Shown in pieces: positions 43,085 to 54,665 of a DNA stretch of 64,000 bases. Both the position numbers and the translations under genes were made by a program. Below the pieces are notes generated by a model, which searched no databases, was not told where the DNA came from, and was given only the letters and a program-made list of their open reading frames with translations. Positions within the stretch are counted from its first letter, which is position 1. Every line of letters starts with the position of its first letter. The DNA is taken from the NCBI GenBank assembly GCA_028753945.1, contig JAPNXP010000007.1, forward strand, positions 4,588,001 to 4,652,000, in the 5' to 3' direction. The stretch comes from Hexactinellida sp. DTS-2022. Taxonomy: Eukaryota; Porifera; Hexactinellida.

Positions 43085-46000
43085 ATGTCGAAAGAGAATT
43101 TTGAAGAATTAAAGTTTTGGAATGAACTCGTTTCATCGCTAACCCCAGATGATGTGAATCAATTACAGACTATCCTAGGCGTACCGTACGGGATAGTCGA
43201 TAGAACAGGAACAAACCCATTAGATTCCCTATTTTCCTTGAAAAACGAATTCAAAGAATTCCGAACATCATTATTCCACAAAGCTCTACGCAACATAGGT
43301 AGAACAGATCTAATACATGTCGCAAAACAAGTATCATGGTTGAAAGTTGAGTCTCATGAGCAAACATCAAGAGAGACTGCCCCAACAGTTGAATCGTTCG
43401 TAGCACTACTCAGAACTGAAGTAGAAGCCCAACAATGGAAACTAATTACTGGAAATGAATTGGGTGATAAAGGAACATCGAAAATAAATTTCGAAACAGC
43501 ATTTAGATTGTCCATAGAAGGAGGCTTAATTAACCCAGATTTGGAATACCTGTGTAGCATGATAAAAACATTGGATCGAGAGGATCTAGCCGTTAGAATT
43601 GAAAAACACGCCTCAGAATTCAAAGGAATGAATAAGAATGAATTTCATAACAGATTAATTGATGAACTGGAAAGTGACGAGAAGGAGGGAAAAAACAAAT
43701 GGGTCAGTCAACTGAGAGAATACGTTAAGCTACAACACAAAAAAGTGAATATCTTGCTAGATAATGATGAGAACGTCCTGTTAGAATCAGTATACATTCC
43801 TCTGACTGTGGTGAAGGAGGAACTAGTTCAAATAAAAGTTGCAGATGAAACTACCCTTAATGAAATAGCATTACTGCGATCCATGAGCGATACAAATAAA
43901 ACATTGGAAACTGTAGACTTTATTTCGCTGGTTTCCTCGCATGATCCGAATGAACCTGAAGTGCTATGTTTAATAGGTAACCCTGGAAGTGGAAAAACAT
44001 TCTTGTGTAAATACATAGCGCTACTGTACGGCAAGTCTGAACTAATTAACTTCTCATATGTCCTGTCAGTTCCCTGTCTTAGCGAGGAGTGGCATCAGAT
44101 GGAGAAGACCAGACAGGAAGGTGAACTTGAAATTGAGGAGGAGTTCATTCAAAAGTGGTTGTCCCTTGGAATGCCTGTCGGGATTAAATGGACCAAATCT
44201 CTGATTAAGCACCTAACTAAATCAGGAGGGGAGGGTCTGCTAGTGATTATAGATGGGGCTGATGAGTTTATCAAGGACGTCCCATTCAAGTCTACCCTCC
44301 TGTATTCCCTGCTGCAGAAGCGTAGTCTCCACAGATGCACAATCATATTGACCAGCAGACCCGGTGCCTGGAGCGAACTGAGAGAGACACACGGTCAGGG
44401 ATTTAAAGTCGACGCTAATTTTCAGGTGCTCGGGTTTTCGCCATCAGACAGAGACTTGTACTTTAAAAAGCGAATAAGCACGAAAGATAAACTGCGTGAC
44501 ACGAAAAAGTTATTCTTCCTGCACGACGAAATAAACCAACTGTCTCTGGTGCCTGTTAACGCAAGTCTTTTCACATCTCTCTTCAACGAGACTGTCGACA
44601 TTCTTTCCCAAACACTGACAAGCCTTTACCGGAATTAATTGTGTACATCATACGACGCCAGCTGTCTCGAATGGGACTGAAGCGGTTAGCAAAGGTCCGA
44701 GTTTTGTCCAAATTCCACCCATCCATCCTGAGGTGTATTGGTCGAATAGCAGAGGAGGCCGCTGAGGGAATCTTCCATCGAGAGCTGACCTCTCGAGAGG
44801 AAGACATTACCATTGAGGTAGGCGACAATGAATACGTAACTGAAAGACTAGGCCTCATGCAGGTGCATGTTAAAGTGCTGAAACTAGGACAGAGAGTCAA
44901 TGTTTGGATGTTTGCACATCTTACTCTTCAGGAGTACATGGCCGCTGTGTACTTTGACAACCGAAATTGGGTGCAAGGATGTATAATAATGAGATTTATC
45001 GTTAGTTCTGACGATGTGTTTGCCATGTACAAAATGGTTGTGCGCTTCATATGTGGCCTCTTAGTAGATCGAACATCTTGTCTAATTCCCATTATCTGTC
45101 GTAACCTGACACTACAACCAATGTCATTAGTCGAACAGCCTATGTTTTATCAGTTGTACTATAACAATGCCCTCTTTAATGTCTCCGATTGGATTCCATT
45201 TTCTAATTTCTATCTCCTCTTATCCACTATCATTATCGAGACTAACTCTCAATTGATGGAAGAATACTTCCATTGCTTCAGAAATATGTTACCAGAGTAT
45301 TTGTACTTCTATTTTAGGGAATCTGTTTCTCCCAATGAATGGCACTGTTTTATACTCTCACTGAATTACGTCAGCAACATACAGATACTACATATAAACC
45401 TATCTCTGATAAGTTCAATTCAACTCGATTCACTCCTCCATCAGCTCTCATCCTGCTCCCTCAGTTATTTAGCACTACACTTCTTCGAACAAGATTATCA
45501 ATCGATACAGCCCTACACTACACTACTCAACTCAACTGCTATTTCAATTCAATATAAGATTTATATCGACCTAGAAAAGTGTAAATCGTCAAATATTCAG
45601 CATTCTAAACCTCTCTTTTCATCACACAATGAATTCATTGGTAGTATAAGGTTGAGAGAATCGACATTATCAAATCAATTCCTCACACAACTGTTCAATC
45701 AGTTCACTTGTTTTGAGTACTTGGGTTATGGAACTGAAACTGATGCGTCTGATTGGTTAATTATTGAGTCATTAATCACTCACAATAGTCAAATTAAGGG
45801 ACTGTACATAGAGGACTTTGAAAACTATCTGTCTCTTACACCAGAATTACTGTCAGGCCTATCTTCGCTTCATGACGTAGCATGGATCTCAGAAGACCCA
45901 TACGGGATCCTACCATGCTTACTGAATATCAGCAGTCTCACCTACTTATGTTTGTTTCCAGTATCTGAAGAAAATCTACACGTAAGAGAAGAATATGCTT

Positions 46001-46488
46001 ACCAACTGATACAGATATTGAGCAACAACAGGACTTCAATAAAATACTTAGCCTTTTGTGCTGTAGACATAGTCGGACTTAACAGCTGGACTAGCTTGCT
46101 AACTTCAATTGAATGCTGTCATAATATAGTTTCGTTATCGCTGTTTGCTTCTCCACTAAGCTCTGATGACATCGGCTACTGGTTTACTGCAATACGCTAT
46201 CTCCAGGCTTTATCAGTGTTGCTTCTAATTGGTATCCCCTTAGAAGACACGGGATTAAAGACACTGTGCCAGAGCTTACTCCGTCATCCTGCTATTAGGA
46301 GGTTAATGCTACGCGAATGCTCCCTAACCTCTGACTCGTGTGAGCTTGTCTCAATGCTCATACATACCCTCCCTTACATGAGACAGCTGGACTTAGTCAT
46401 ATCTGAACTCTCACAACCAGACTCCAGCAAACTAGAGGGTCTCATGCAGACAGCTGAACTATTTTATGTCAAGATTGACTTTGATTAA
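43085..46488 (+). CDS. NLR protein: tandem DED-like, NACHT, winged-helix and LRR-like regions; one frameshift
   Basis: The first part (43085-44638, 517 residues) has two death-effector-like domains (about 8-85 and 100-180, each ending with a DED-style R-x-DL: IGRTDLI, LDREDLA), then a NACHT ATPase with Walker A GNPGSGKT (299-305) and Walker B LLVIIDGADEF (385-395). A TAA at 44636 ends the frame. The NACHT C-terminal region continues at once in another frame (44641-46488, no ATG; YIIRRQLSRMG onward) through degenerate leucine-rich segments such as SLLRHPAIRRLMLRECSLT. A single missing base at about 44628-44632 accounts for the shift. These are cytosolic innate-immune sensors in animals. Either a recent pseudogene or a sequence error; everything else is well kept and intronless. 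Confidence 0.85.
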
Positions 46489-46527
46489 TTTGATTTGAAA
46501 TAAATTATGTGTTTGTTTAATCTATTA

Positions 46528-46655
46528 CTAGCGCGCGTCGCTTGCAAGGTCGCTTCGCGGCAGAACACACTATTTAGGCCTATTTACGCTGTATAATCAA
46601 TATTATGAATGTATTGGAATTGTGAAAACATGTTTAGAGAAGTGTTTGGGTAGTA
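46528..46655 (-). repeat. Helitron-like 3' end (CTAG)
   Basis: Minus strand ends CTTGCAAGCGACGCGCGCTAG less its first base; CTAG is followed by TAATAG. It shares CTGCCGCGAAGCGACC with 24267-24735. Confidence 0.55.
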
Positions 46656-46659
46656 CATT

Positions 46660-46828
46660 AGATGTCGAATATAAGCACACCGGTTATAAGAACATATCGG
46701 ATCTAAGAACACCATTTGGAAAACGGTTGACATTAACCCTATATAATTTATATCAGTTATAAGAACATGCCAGTTATAAGCACATTAAGTGCAGTTCCCG
46801 ACGATGTGCTTATACCCGGCATCCAACG
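46660..46828. repeat. Eroded ATAAGCAC-family TA MITE
   Basis: GATGTCGAATATAAGCAC to GTGCTTATACCCGGCATCC; parallel to 10207-10380 but with degraded tips. Confidence 0.65.
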
Positions 46829-46839
46829 TACCATGTTAA

Positions 46840-47010
46840 ATGTTTAGTTTGGATTTAAAAGCTTTGGACTTGTTTGGTTTGGATTATCAGGATCTCATTA
46901 TAGAGGCTTATATAATCGTATTACTTGACTATTCCATACGAATTCACAAATCGGAACAGAATTTTTTGAATCGGAACACCTCTCTTCCGGATAGCGAGGG
47001 TGTACTGTAT
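46840..47010. repeat. Right part of a CGCTAATCCGAAC-family MITE
   Basis: Ends CCGGATAGCGAGGGTGTACTG then TA (one base over shown as motif GGATAGCGAGGGTGTACTG); left tip missing. Confidence 0.55.
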
Positions 47011-47074
47011 TTGGATTTATTTGAATGAACGAATCGGAGGTCATGAGCATGTTTATAGAAAGCAGCGGGCCGGA

Positions 47075-47131
47075 TCATTTCGCCTCGCGGGCCAGATCTG
47101 GCCCGCGGGCCGGGGGTTGCCGATCCCTGAC
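47075..47131. repeat. Lone hAT-type end
   Basis: GGCCCGCGGGCCGGGGGTTG then CCGATCCCTG, i.e. the complement of a CAGGGATCGGCAACCC terminus common in hAT elements. No partner end found. Confidence 0.5.
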
Positions 47132-48254
47132 CTAAAGTGTATCACTAGGAATTTTCCCTATAATTATTTGTTTGTCTGTTTTCTATTTTATGAAATTCTT
47201 TTGAGACTACTTGAGTGAAACATGAAGAGAGTTTATGTTTCTGGTCAGGGTTCTAAAAAATGAGTGTAAAGATTAAGGCGCCTTAATTTTCAGGCTTGCC
47301 GTGGATATGGATATCCATGGAGATCTCCATGGATGGATATCGAGTTTTTGTCATATCCATGGATATTGTGGATATCCATTTCAAATTAACTTCGAAAATA
47401 TTTCAAACCAGGGTTCTAAAAAATGAGTGAAAATTAAGTAGCCCGTGACCTACGTTATATAAGGCCTATGCACCACCTTTGTGAAACTGGACCATGGAAT
47501 AAAGGAAGGCTATTGATAAATAGGTTATTTATCGTTATCTAAATAACTAGTAGTGATAAACCTCATAAATGTTCTATAACTATATAGGAAAATGGTATCA
47601 AGGTATACATAGCACCCTTCAGAATTGAGCTATGTCCTCATTTGATTACGTAATCGCTATTTTTGGTGGGTATTATTGTGTTTTATAGCCTGCTTTTAAT
47701 ATAGTTAGACGAGTTATAAATGTTCAAAATTGGAACATGATGATGTCCCATAGCTAGTTGAGTGAAATTTATCGAAATTATAAATGGAATGTTGACACAT
47801 TCCTCGGTTGCCAGGGAAATGCTATTTTCTTAAAATGAGCCATAACTCAAAAACTATCGATTTTATGTAAACTATGCTAGAACTGATCTATCCGCAATTG
47901 GTAACTTCCTATTAATTGATAATACATTTTCTAGGCCTGGATAATGAGTGTATTACCATATAAAGAATTAAGTGCTAATAATCTCATTATCTCAAATATT
48001 ATTGAAGTTAGGCCTAGAAAATGTATTATCAATGAATAGGAAGTTACCTTTTGCGGATAGATCAGTACTAGCCTAGTTTACATAAAATTGATAGTTTTTG
48101 AGTTATGGCTCATTTTAGGAAATATACATTTCCCTGGCAACCGAAGGAATGTGCTAACATTCCATTTATAATTTAGATATATTTCATTTAACTAGTTATG
48201 GGCATCATCATGTTCCAATTTTGAACATTTATAACTCTTCTAACTATGTTGAAA

Positions 48255-49540
48255 GGGAAAATTTCAAAAATACTCAACTTTTTTCAAAATTTCCAAATAT
48301 ACTCAACAATACTCAACTAATTTGTAAATTTACTCAAGTTTTTCCAAATATACTCCAGTTTTATTGGATTATTCCAAATATACTCAAGTTTTATTGGATT
48401 ATTCCAAATATACTCAAGTTTTATTGGATTATTCCAAATATACTCAAGTTTTATTGGAACATTCCAAATATGCTCAAGTTTTATAGGACTATTGAAACTA
48501 GTATGGAGATCCTAAACACAAATATTTATTTGTACAAGCTGCTCGTCTGCTCTACGCGCGTCCTTCCAACTTGTACTCGGGCCTGCGGCCCTCGCTTGTA
48601 TTTCAAGCATGTTCCTTTTCAAATTAAATGTCGTTCTTGATGAGTGGCCCCTAGCTGTCTATGTATATCCGTGGATCTTAGCTACATGTTTTATAGAGTA
48701 AATAATTTAGATATTTATGCTAATTTGAACAGATAATTTTCTAGATATTAAGATATTAAAGCTTGTCCGTGTATAATAATATACCAACTCCAAATATAAA
48801 ATTAAATATCACTAAGAAACTGTACCAGTGGACCCCTAACTTTGGGAAGTGGAGAAGTTATTGAATTGATTGATAATAATTTGATATCAAATAACACAAT
48901 GGAATGTTAGAAATGTATGGTAGACAGATAGAACCCAAATAACTGATTAGATGCCTGAACTTCCTCTCGACCAATTAGATTACTGTTTCAGTATTCTATA
49001 ATGCACACTAAACAATTGACAGACACTAAAGCATTCAATTATACTAATTGAATGCTAGCTCTGTTAATCCATACTGGAACAACCCTCGAATTTAATTGGC
49101 TAAAGGTTTTGACACCTTTTGTGATGGAAGATGTGAAAAGTTTTTTAGATATTGAACTTGTTTGTACATACAGTATTCCCTACTCCCCTACTCAATTTCA
49201 AGTCTGTAGCTTTTACCAGTTCCTCAATCAATTCTGAACAAACAAACAAACAAACAAACAAACACAAAAACATTGTGATTTAATATATAAGATAGACCAA
49301 ATATAGCCTTTCTAAACTTGAGTAGATTTGTGAATTTACAGAAAAGTTGAGTAGATTTGGAATTTATTGAAAAAACTTGAGCAGAATTGGAATTATTTTG
49401 AAAAACTTGAGTAGAATTGGAATTATTTTGAAAAACTTGAGTAGATTCGGAAATATTTAGTTTTAAATTTGAGTGTCAGTAAAAAGTTGAGTATATTTGG
49501 AAATTTTTTAATAAAACTTGAGTATTTTTGGAATTTTCCC
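48255..49540. mobile_element. MULE-like non-autonomous element in the foldback arm, ~10-bp TSD
   Basis: Ends GGGAAAATTTCAAAAATACT and complement of GGGAAAATTCCAAAAATACT, flanked by tatgttgaaa / tatgttaaaa (48245-48254, 49541-49550). The arms consist of tandem units: about 33 bp on the left (48350-48490) and 30 bp on the right (49310-49520). The middle includes a minus-strand Helitron-like fragment at about 49050-49290 with an (AAAC)n run. The 9-10-bp duplication and GGG start suggest the Mutator group. Confidence 0.75.
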
Positions 49541-50008
49541 TATGTTAAAAGCAGGCTATAAAAACACGATAATACCCACCAAAAATAGCGATTACGTAAT
49601 CAAATGATGACATTGCTCAATTCTGAAGGGTGCTATGTATACCTTGATACCATTTTCCTATATAGTTATAGGACATTTATGAGGTCTATCCTCAGGGCCG
49701 TCGAGAGCGCGAGCGGGCCCCCCGGGTCAAAATTTTGGGTTCGGGCCCCCTCTGATATTTTTTTCCGTTATCGTGAAGTGAATAAACTAAACGCAAACTA
49801 TCGCATTCGTATTATATATATTTTAATTATTAAATAAATTAAATCCTATTTACTCATATTTTTAGGAATTTTCAAATAACCTTTAGCTATATAGCTATAG
49901 AGTTTATGATATACAATTTATTTTGGCACCAGATTTATGTTAATAAGAGGACATCACAGTTTGTGACTTATTGTTCTAAACAGTGAAAGAAACAAAAAGG
50001 TTGTTAGC

Positions 50009-50604
50009 CAGGTTATCATCCAGGCGTGCGCGACGCGCCTCTAGCAGGCCCGTAGCACGCCAACATTTATTGGTGCGGCACAGTGACGTAACCATATTTA
50101 TTATAAACATACATGAATCTTTTCTTCTTTATACGCGCTTAGACTCTATGTTTTTAGTTACTCCACTAAGGGAAATTCATAAATTCAATAATACTAATAA
50201 AATTTTATAGTCTTTATTGAAGAGTAGCAAGAGTTGCTACTTGGAAAAGAATATAATGGTTACAAATACGATATTATAATAATGGTTACGAACAGTTTGG
50301 CGGTGGCAGCAGCACACAGTTGTGTTTACCAATACCATTATGCCGCTCCTATAGTTGTCGGTGACTTAAATGTGTTCCCGAATATTTGTGTGGTCACTAA
50401 AATTATTGGTGCGGCCATGGCCGCACCTGCCGCACCTGCTCCTACGGCCCTGTCTAGGCGCTTAATTTTGAAAGAAAATTTTTTAGGTGCTCGAAAATCG
50501 AGAGGTGCTACCATAGCGTTATACAAATTGAGTATTTTAGGCGCTTGTGAGCGAGCTCAAACTTAATCTAGGCGCGGAGAAAGATTTTCCTGGGTAAAAG
50601 CCTG
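50009..50604. mobile_element. hAT-type MITE inside hAT-C (hAT-D)
   Basis: CAGGTTATCATCCAGGCG to complement of CAGGCTTTTACCCAGG; flanks ttgttagc / tgttagcc share 7 bases. Same family as 52551-52727, which shows the undivided interior. Confidence 0.75.
50045..50452. mobile_element. Innermost element: MITE with 5-bp TSD tctag
   Basis: CAGGCCCGTAGCACGCC to complement of CAGGGCCGTAGGAGCAGG; tctag at 50040-50044 and 50453-50457. GGTGCGGC/GCCGCACC arms around an AT-rich centre. In the 52.6-kb relative the two sides are contiguous (GCCTCTAGGCGCG as complement). Confidence 0.8.
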
Positions 50605-52550
50605 TGTTAGCCTATTTACGCTTGGCTGTCGTTTGGATCGGATCCCGTACCTGAGTTAGTTATGGAAAATTATATAACTGTTACAAAGTAAGTCAGGACC
50701 GGGTTTCTAGGAAGGATTAAATAACCAAGGTATTACTCTACCCAGCGATGTCTGTATTTACCTTGACTTATCTACCTAATAGAGCCTATAAATCCCATGT
50801 ATACCTTCACAGACAGAATTTCTCGGGCCCCCTCGGGCCCCGGGCCCCGGGGTAATTAACCCGCCTACCCCCCCCTCTCGACGGCCCTGTCTATCCTACT
50901 AGTTATTTAGATAACGATAAATAACATATTTATCAATAGCCTTCCTTTAATCCATGGTCCAGTTTCACAAAGTTGGTGCATAGGCCTTATATAACGTAGG
51001 TCACGAGTAGCCTTAGTTTTTTTTTGTCCTACCCTCAATTGGTTTACACACCTAATTTATTTCATCTAATAAAATTATTTACTAGCCTTATTATTCTAGG
51101 AGGTGATTTTGACCTTTAGTGACGTCAAAAAGGTAAAAATAGTAACCGAATCGAATTTTCTTTCACATTTGGAAACAAAGTATATTTGGGAATGCTAATA
51201 CAAGAAATGTGGACTTTGTTATATTTCCTGAGATTGACCTGTCTATCTCCTTAATTTTTTCACGTCACTCCTGAATATTTACTTGCCAGTTGCCATGATT
51301 TTTATTTTGGCTCTTTCGGTAATCCTACTTGCTATACTTTTAGCTCATTAATTAACCATAGAAGAGACAAAAAATTCCAAAAATTAGTCTCGATGGACTC
51401 TTCAAAAAGCTAGGATTTGTTATCGAACCCAATAATCTACGGGAAGCCATCAATAATGACCCAGAAAGAGATGTTTTGAGGATGATAGCGATATTGACGA
51501 ACTTTGATTATATAGTACAACATTCAGTTGATAAATAATAAATATACATAAATTATAGGACCTAAATCTTCTGGATATTTTGTTGATATTAGGTGTTAGA
51601 AATATATCAATATTCAATGGATATCCATGGATATCCACAAAAAATGGTCTGGATATGGATATGGATATGGATGCGATTTTTAATCTCTACGGCAAGCCTG
51701 TTAATTTTGGTCGTTCATATCTACTCGCCATATATTTTTTTCGTCCGAGCTCCAATTGATTTACTAGCCTTATTTTTTTTTCGATCCTACCCCAATTGGT
51801 TTACTCGCCAAACTTTTTTTCCGGTCATACCCCAATTGGTTTACTCGCCTTAGATTTTTTTCAGTCATAGCCCAATTGCTTTACTCATCATATAACAACC
51901 TTTAATCCATTTAAGTATGAATAAATGTTGATTAGCCACAATTTTTCAAATTATACTTTGCACAATTACTGTTTACTATATGTAAAACACCATTATTAGC
52001 TTTTTCCTTATTAGAGATTTTTAATAAAATATTACACCTTTGCCACTAATTGGGTTAATTAATTAAGACTTCAAAAAAGCACTTGTTTCGAATATCTATT
52101 GTTCACCAAATATTTACACGCCCTAATTTACTTTCCTTAAGTTTTACACGCCTTAATTTTTTCCATCTAATAAATTTATAAACTAGCCTTAATTTTTTTT
52201 CTGGCACCCAATGAATAATTTTACTCGCCTTAATTTTTATATTTCGCTTTTTTCATTTATCATACTCGCCATACTATTTTTTCTTAAAATTAAAAAAATC
52301 AAGGCTTATGGCGAGTAAAAAATTAAGGCGTGTAAAACCCTGTTTCTGGTTATGTAGAACGAGTAGAAATAACTACAATATTATTAAGTCATATTAACCA
52401 TATACATTTTGTCTAACAGTAATGTCAAAAATGAGGTAAATGTCATTTCCGAACCCAAATTTATCAAGATGCAATTTACTACTCCAATTTGGCCCCGGCA
52501 CATACTTTTGAACCGGGGCCCCCAAACCTTAGCTACGCCACTGTCACGAG

Positions 52551-52727
52551 CAGGCTTTCATCCAGGTAAAAAAAATTTACGCGGCTAGTTTAAGTTTGAG
52601 CTCGCTTACACTCGCCTAAAATACTCAATTTGTATTACATATATAGGAATCTTTCGCGCGCCTAGAAAAGTTTTCTTTCAAAATTACGCGCCTAGAGGCG
52701 CGTCGCGTACGCCTTGATGAAACTCTG
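52551..52727. mobile_element. hAT-type MITE (hAT-D family, uninterrupted), TSD gtcacgag
   Basis: CAGGCTTTCATCCAGG to complement of CAGAGTTTCATCAAGGCG; gtcacgag at 52543-52550 and 52728-52735. 177 bp. Confidence 0.85.
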
Positions 52728-53080
52728 GTCACGAGTCACCACGTATCATCAAATCAGACTCGGTGGCTCGTGTTACCGATTTGTCTAGAGTCAGATGACT
52801 CGGTAAATCGATTTGTAAAGATGAAAATCCCTAAATATATCAAATAACAGCCTTGAACAGAAAGTTTCCGACTCAATACTAGTAGCCAAGTTATGAATTC
52901 ACAAGATTTGTACTAGAATAAATAATATTTAAATCAGGGCTATCCAATATAATAGTTGTATGATCCTAAAGTCCTTATTTTATGCGCATAAACATTGGTT
53001 TTAATCATGTAGAAACTAATACAAAATATTTTAGAATAATTGGGACAAATTTGGGTTTTAAGCGGAGTCGACAGTATGTG
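52728..53080. other. Gene-free spacer
   Basis: Contains a short GACTCGGT / ACCGAT inverted motif near 52760-52810; nothing else recognised. Confidence 0.4.
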
Positions 53081-53726
53081 TATATGTTATGTCGATTTTG
53101 TCAAATAGTCGATTTTACTAAATCAACATCCAAAATGTCGATTTTGTAAAATCAACATACAAACTTAAGTTTAATTTGTAAAATAGTTGATTTTATAAAA
53201 TCGACATTTTTAATTAGTTGAATATGTAAATCGACATTTCAGAATGTCGATTTTATAAAATCAACATTCTTAATTAGTTGATTTTGTAAAATCGACATTT
53301 CAGAATGTCGATTTTACAAAATCAACTAATTAGAAATGTCGATTTTACAAAATCAACTAATAAAAAATGTTGATTTCATAAAATCGACATTTCAGAATGT
53401 CGATTTTTCAAAATCAACTAATTAGAAATGTCGATTTTACAAATCAACTAATAAAAAATGTTGATTTTATAAAATCGACATATTTTATTCGTTGATTTTG
53501 CAAAATCACCCTGGAATATTTTTTCATTCTAGTAAAAAATTTCATTTTGCTAAAAAAATTCTTCATACAAGTCGGTATATACTTGGATGAAGCGAATTCT
53601 GAACAAAAAGCAATAAAACCTAGGCCTTATCCGAGTAATATAGCTAAAGTCGAATTGTTTTAGTTCCGTTGATTCATGTTGATTTTGTAAAATCAACATT
53701 AGACAAAATCGACATAACATATATAT
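53081..53726. repeat. Array of palindromic TCGATTTTRTAAAATCRACATT units with inverted ends
   Basis: About 15-20 self-complementary units of roughly 20-30 bp (53085-53510), bounded by GTTATGTCGATTTTGTC on the left and its complement near 53705-53722. It behaves like a MITE whose arms expanded; flanks are tat/atat. No spacers or cas-like genes. Confidence 0.7.
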
Positions 53727-54310
53727 TTGTTTGTATGTTCCGAGTTGATTGAAGAAACTGGTCGGTTTCCAAATCTGATTTTTGGCATATAGGGGTAATA
53801 TTTGGCACCCGACAACAACTTCTGGTTTCCACTCAGAATTACTCATACCTCGCCAAGAAGTGATTTTCACATTTTGAGAAGCTTGAAAAGTCATTTAACC
53901 GCACATAATTCGTGCCTTCTATGAGATAAAATCTGAAAATTTAATAGAACATGCACACTAGTTATGCGAACATGTTGGTCACACCAGATTTCCAATATGC
54001 TTACTCATTATCTTATGATGACGCGATCATTTAAATTTCGCATTGTTAAATTTACTATTATAGGCCTATTTACGCTTTGTAAGTTTATTATTAATGTTAG
54101 AAGTACACGGGCGTCGCACGGCTCTGAAAAATCTCCGGCCAAACAGTTAAAGTGGTCCGGCCAAATCCGGACCGTCCGATATAATATAGTAGAATATATT
54201 AAAAACTGGTCCGGCCATGGCCGGACCAGCCGGACCGCGTGCTACGCCTATGAAGTATATAAACCACACACCAACCGCAAAGCGATTGGTGTGTGGTTGT
54301 GTCTGCCGCG
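53727..54310 (+). mobile_element. Helitron-like element (CTAG family) interrupted by a MITE
   Basis: Reverse-complement relative of 24290-24735: GGCATATAGGGGTAAT..., GCCTATTTACGCTTTG..., hairpin CACACACCAACCGC / complement, then CTGCCGCGAAGCGACC. The terminal CTAG is lost. Confidence 0.55.
54106..54252. mobile_element. MITE with 5-bp TSD aagta
   Basis: CACGGGCGTCGCACGGC to complement of CATAGGCGTAGCACGCGG; aagta at 54101-54105 and 54253-54257. The 24.3-kb relative of the host repeat lacks it. Confidence 0.82.
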
Positions 54311-54665
54311 AAGCGACCTGTTTGCATGAGATTTTGAGGCACTTGTATATAGGTGAACCAAAGATACACATCTACCATGAGATTTTGAGGCACCTTGAGA
54401 TTCGGAGGCATTATACTGATTACTAATATTGATTACTCAATGACGCATATTAAGTTGCATTCCAATAAGGTGCAATTATGAATTCTGATTTCCTTATATG
54501 TATTATTTTTGACTGTATATTTAAAATTCCAAGCAAATAAACGAGTCTTGATATGTGTACAATTTTGAGATATTTGCAAATTAAGCATTTGTTTAAGCAA
54601 AACTAAATATGTGGAATTAAGTACATTTTGAAGCACATAACCATAAAGAGATTGGTAACGTGAAA
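54311..54665. other. Gene-free AT-rich spacer
   Basis: Short direct repeat CATGAGATTTTGAGGCAC at about 54325 and 54377. No gene. Confidence 0.45.

Larger units (their letters stand above)
49693..50889. mobile_element. hAT-type element in the foldback arm (hAT-C), TSD tctatcct
   Basis: Ends CAGGGCCGTCGAGAG and complement; tctatcct at 49685-49692 and 50890-50897. The uninterrupted site is visible in the other foldback copies (about 42903 and 47570). GGGCCCC-rich arms. Confidence 0.88.
47444..51005. mobile_element. Foldback element nested in hAT-B, 7-bp TSD agtagcc
   Basis: Arms of about 490 bp, CGTGACCTACGTTATATAAG at the tip, in inverted orientation around a short loop near 47935-48010. agtagcc at 47437-47443 and 51006-51012. 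The right arm is split by two insertions (48255-49540, 49693-50889). GGAATGT...ACATTCC cassettes at 47786-47803 and 48146-48163. Tip and arm motifs (ATAAGGC, CTGGACCA) resemble the 3-kb foldback. Confidence 0.82.
47291..51700. mobile_element. hAT-type element nested in hAT-A (hAT-B), TSD ttaatttt
   Basis: Ends CAGGCTTGCCGTGGATATGG and complement of CAGGCTTGCCGTAGAG; ttaatttt at 47283-47290 and 51701-51708. Arms are GGATATCCATGG words. It has another CAGGGTTCTAAAAAATGAG start at 47409, hinting at a further truncated hAT-A copy. A plus-strand open frame at about 51386-51539 (LDGLFKKLGFVIEPNNLREA) could be a captured exon. Confidence 0.85.
47246..52342. mobile_element. Outermost hAT-type element of the nest (hAT-A), TSD tttctggt
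   Basis: CAGGGTTCTAAAAAATGAG at the left and complement of CAGGGTTTTACACGCC at the right; tttctggt at 47238-47245 and 52343-52350. Own sequence is only 45 bp on the left and about 640 bp on the right, where 55-bp units with AATTGGTTTACTCGCC repeat (51700-51890). Everything else is nested insertion. No transposase. Confidence 0.85.

Noticed and set aside
48350..48490. CRISPR-like or coding tandem (PNILKFYWI) repeats
   Set aside because: A 33-bp tandem repeat inside a MULE-like element; the translated ORF at 48221-48640 is a by-product of the repeat.
53081..53510. CRISPR-like regular repeats
   Set aside because: Units are palindromes that touch or vary in spacing, with no unique spacers and no cas genes; the window is eukaryotic.
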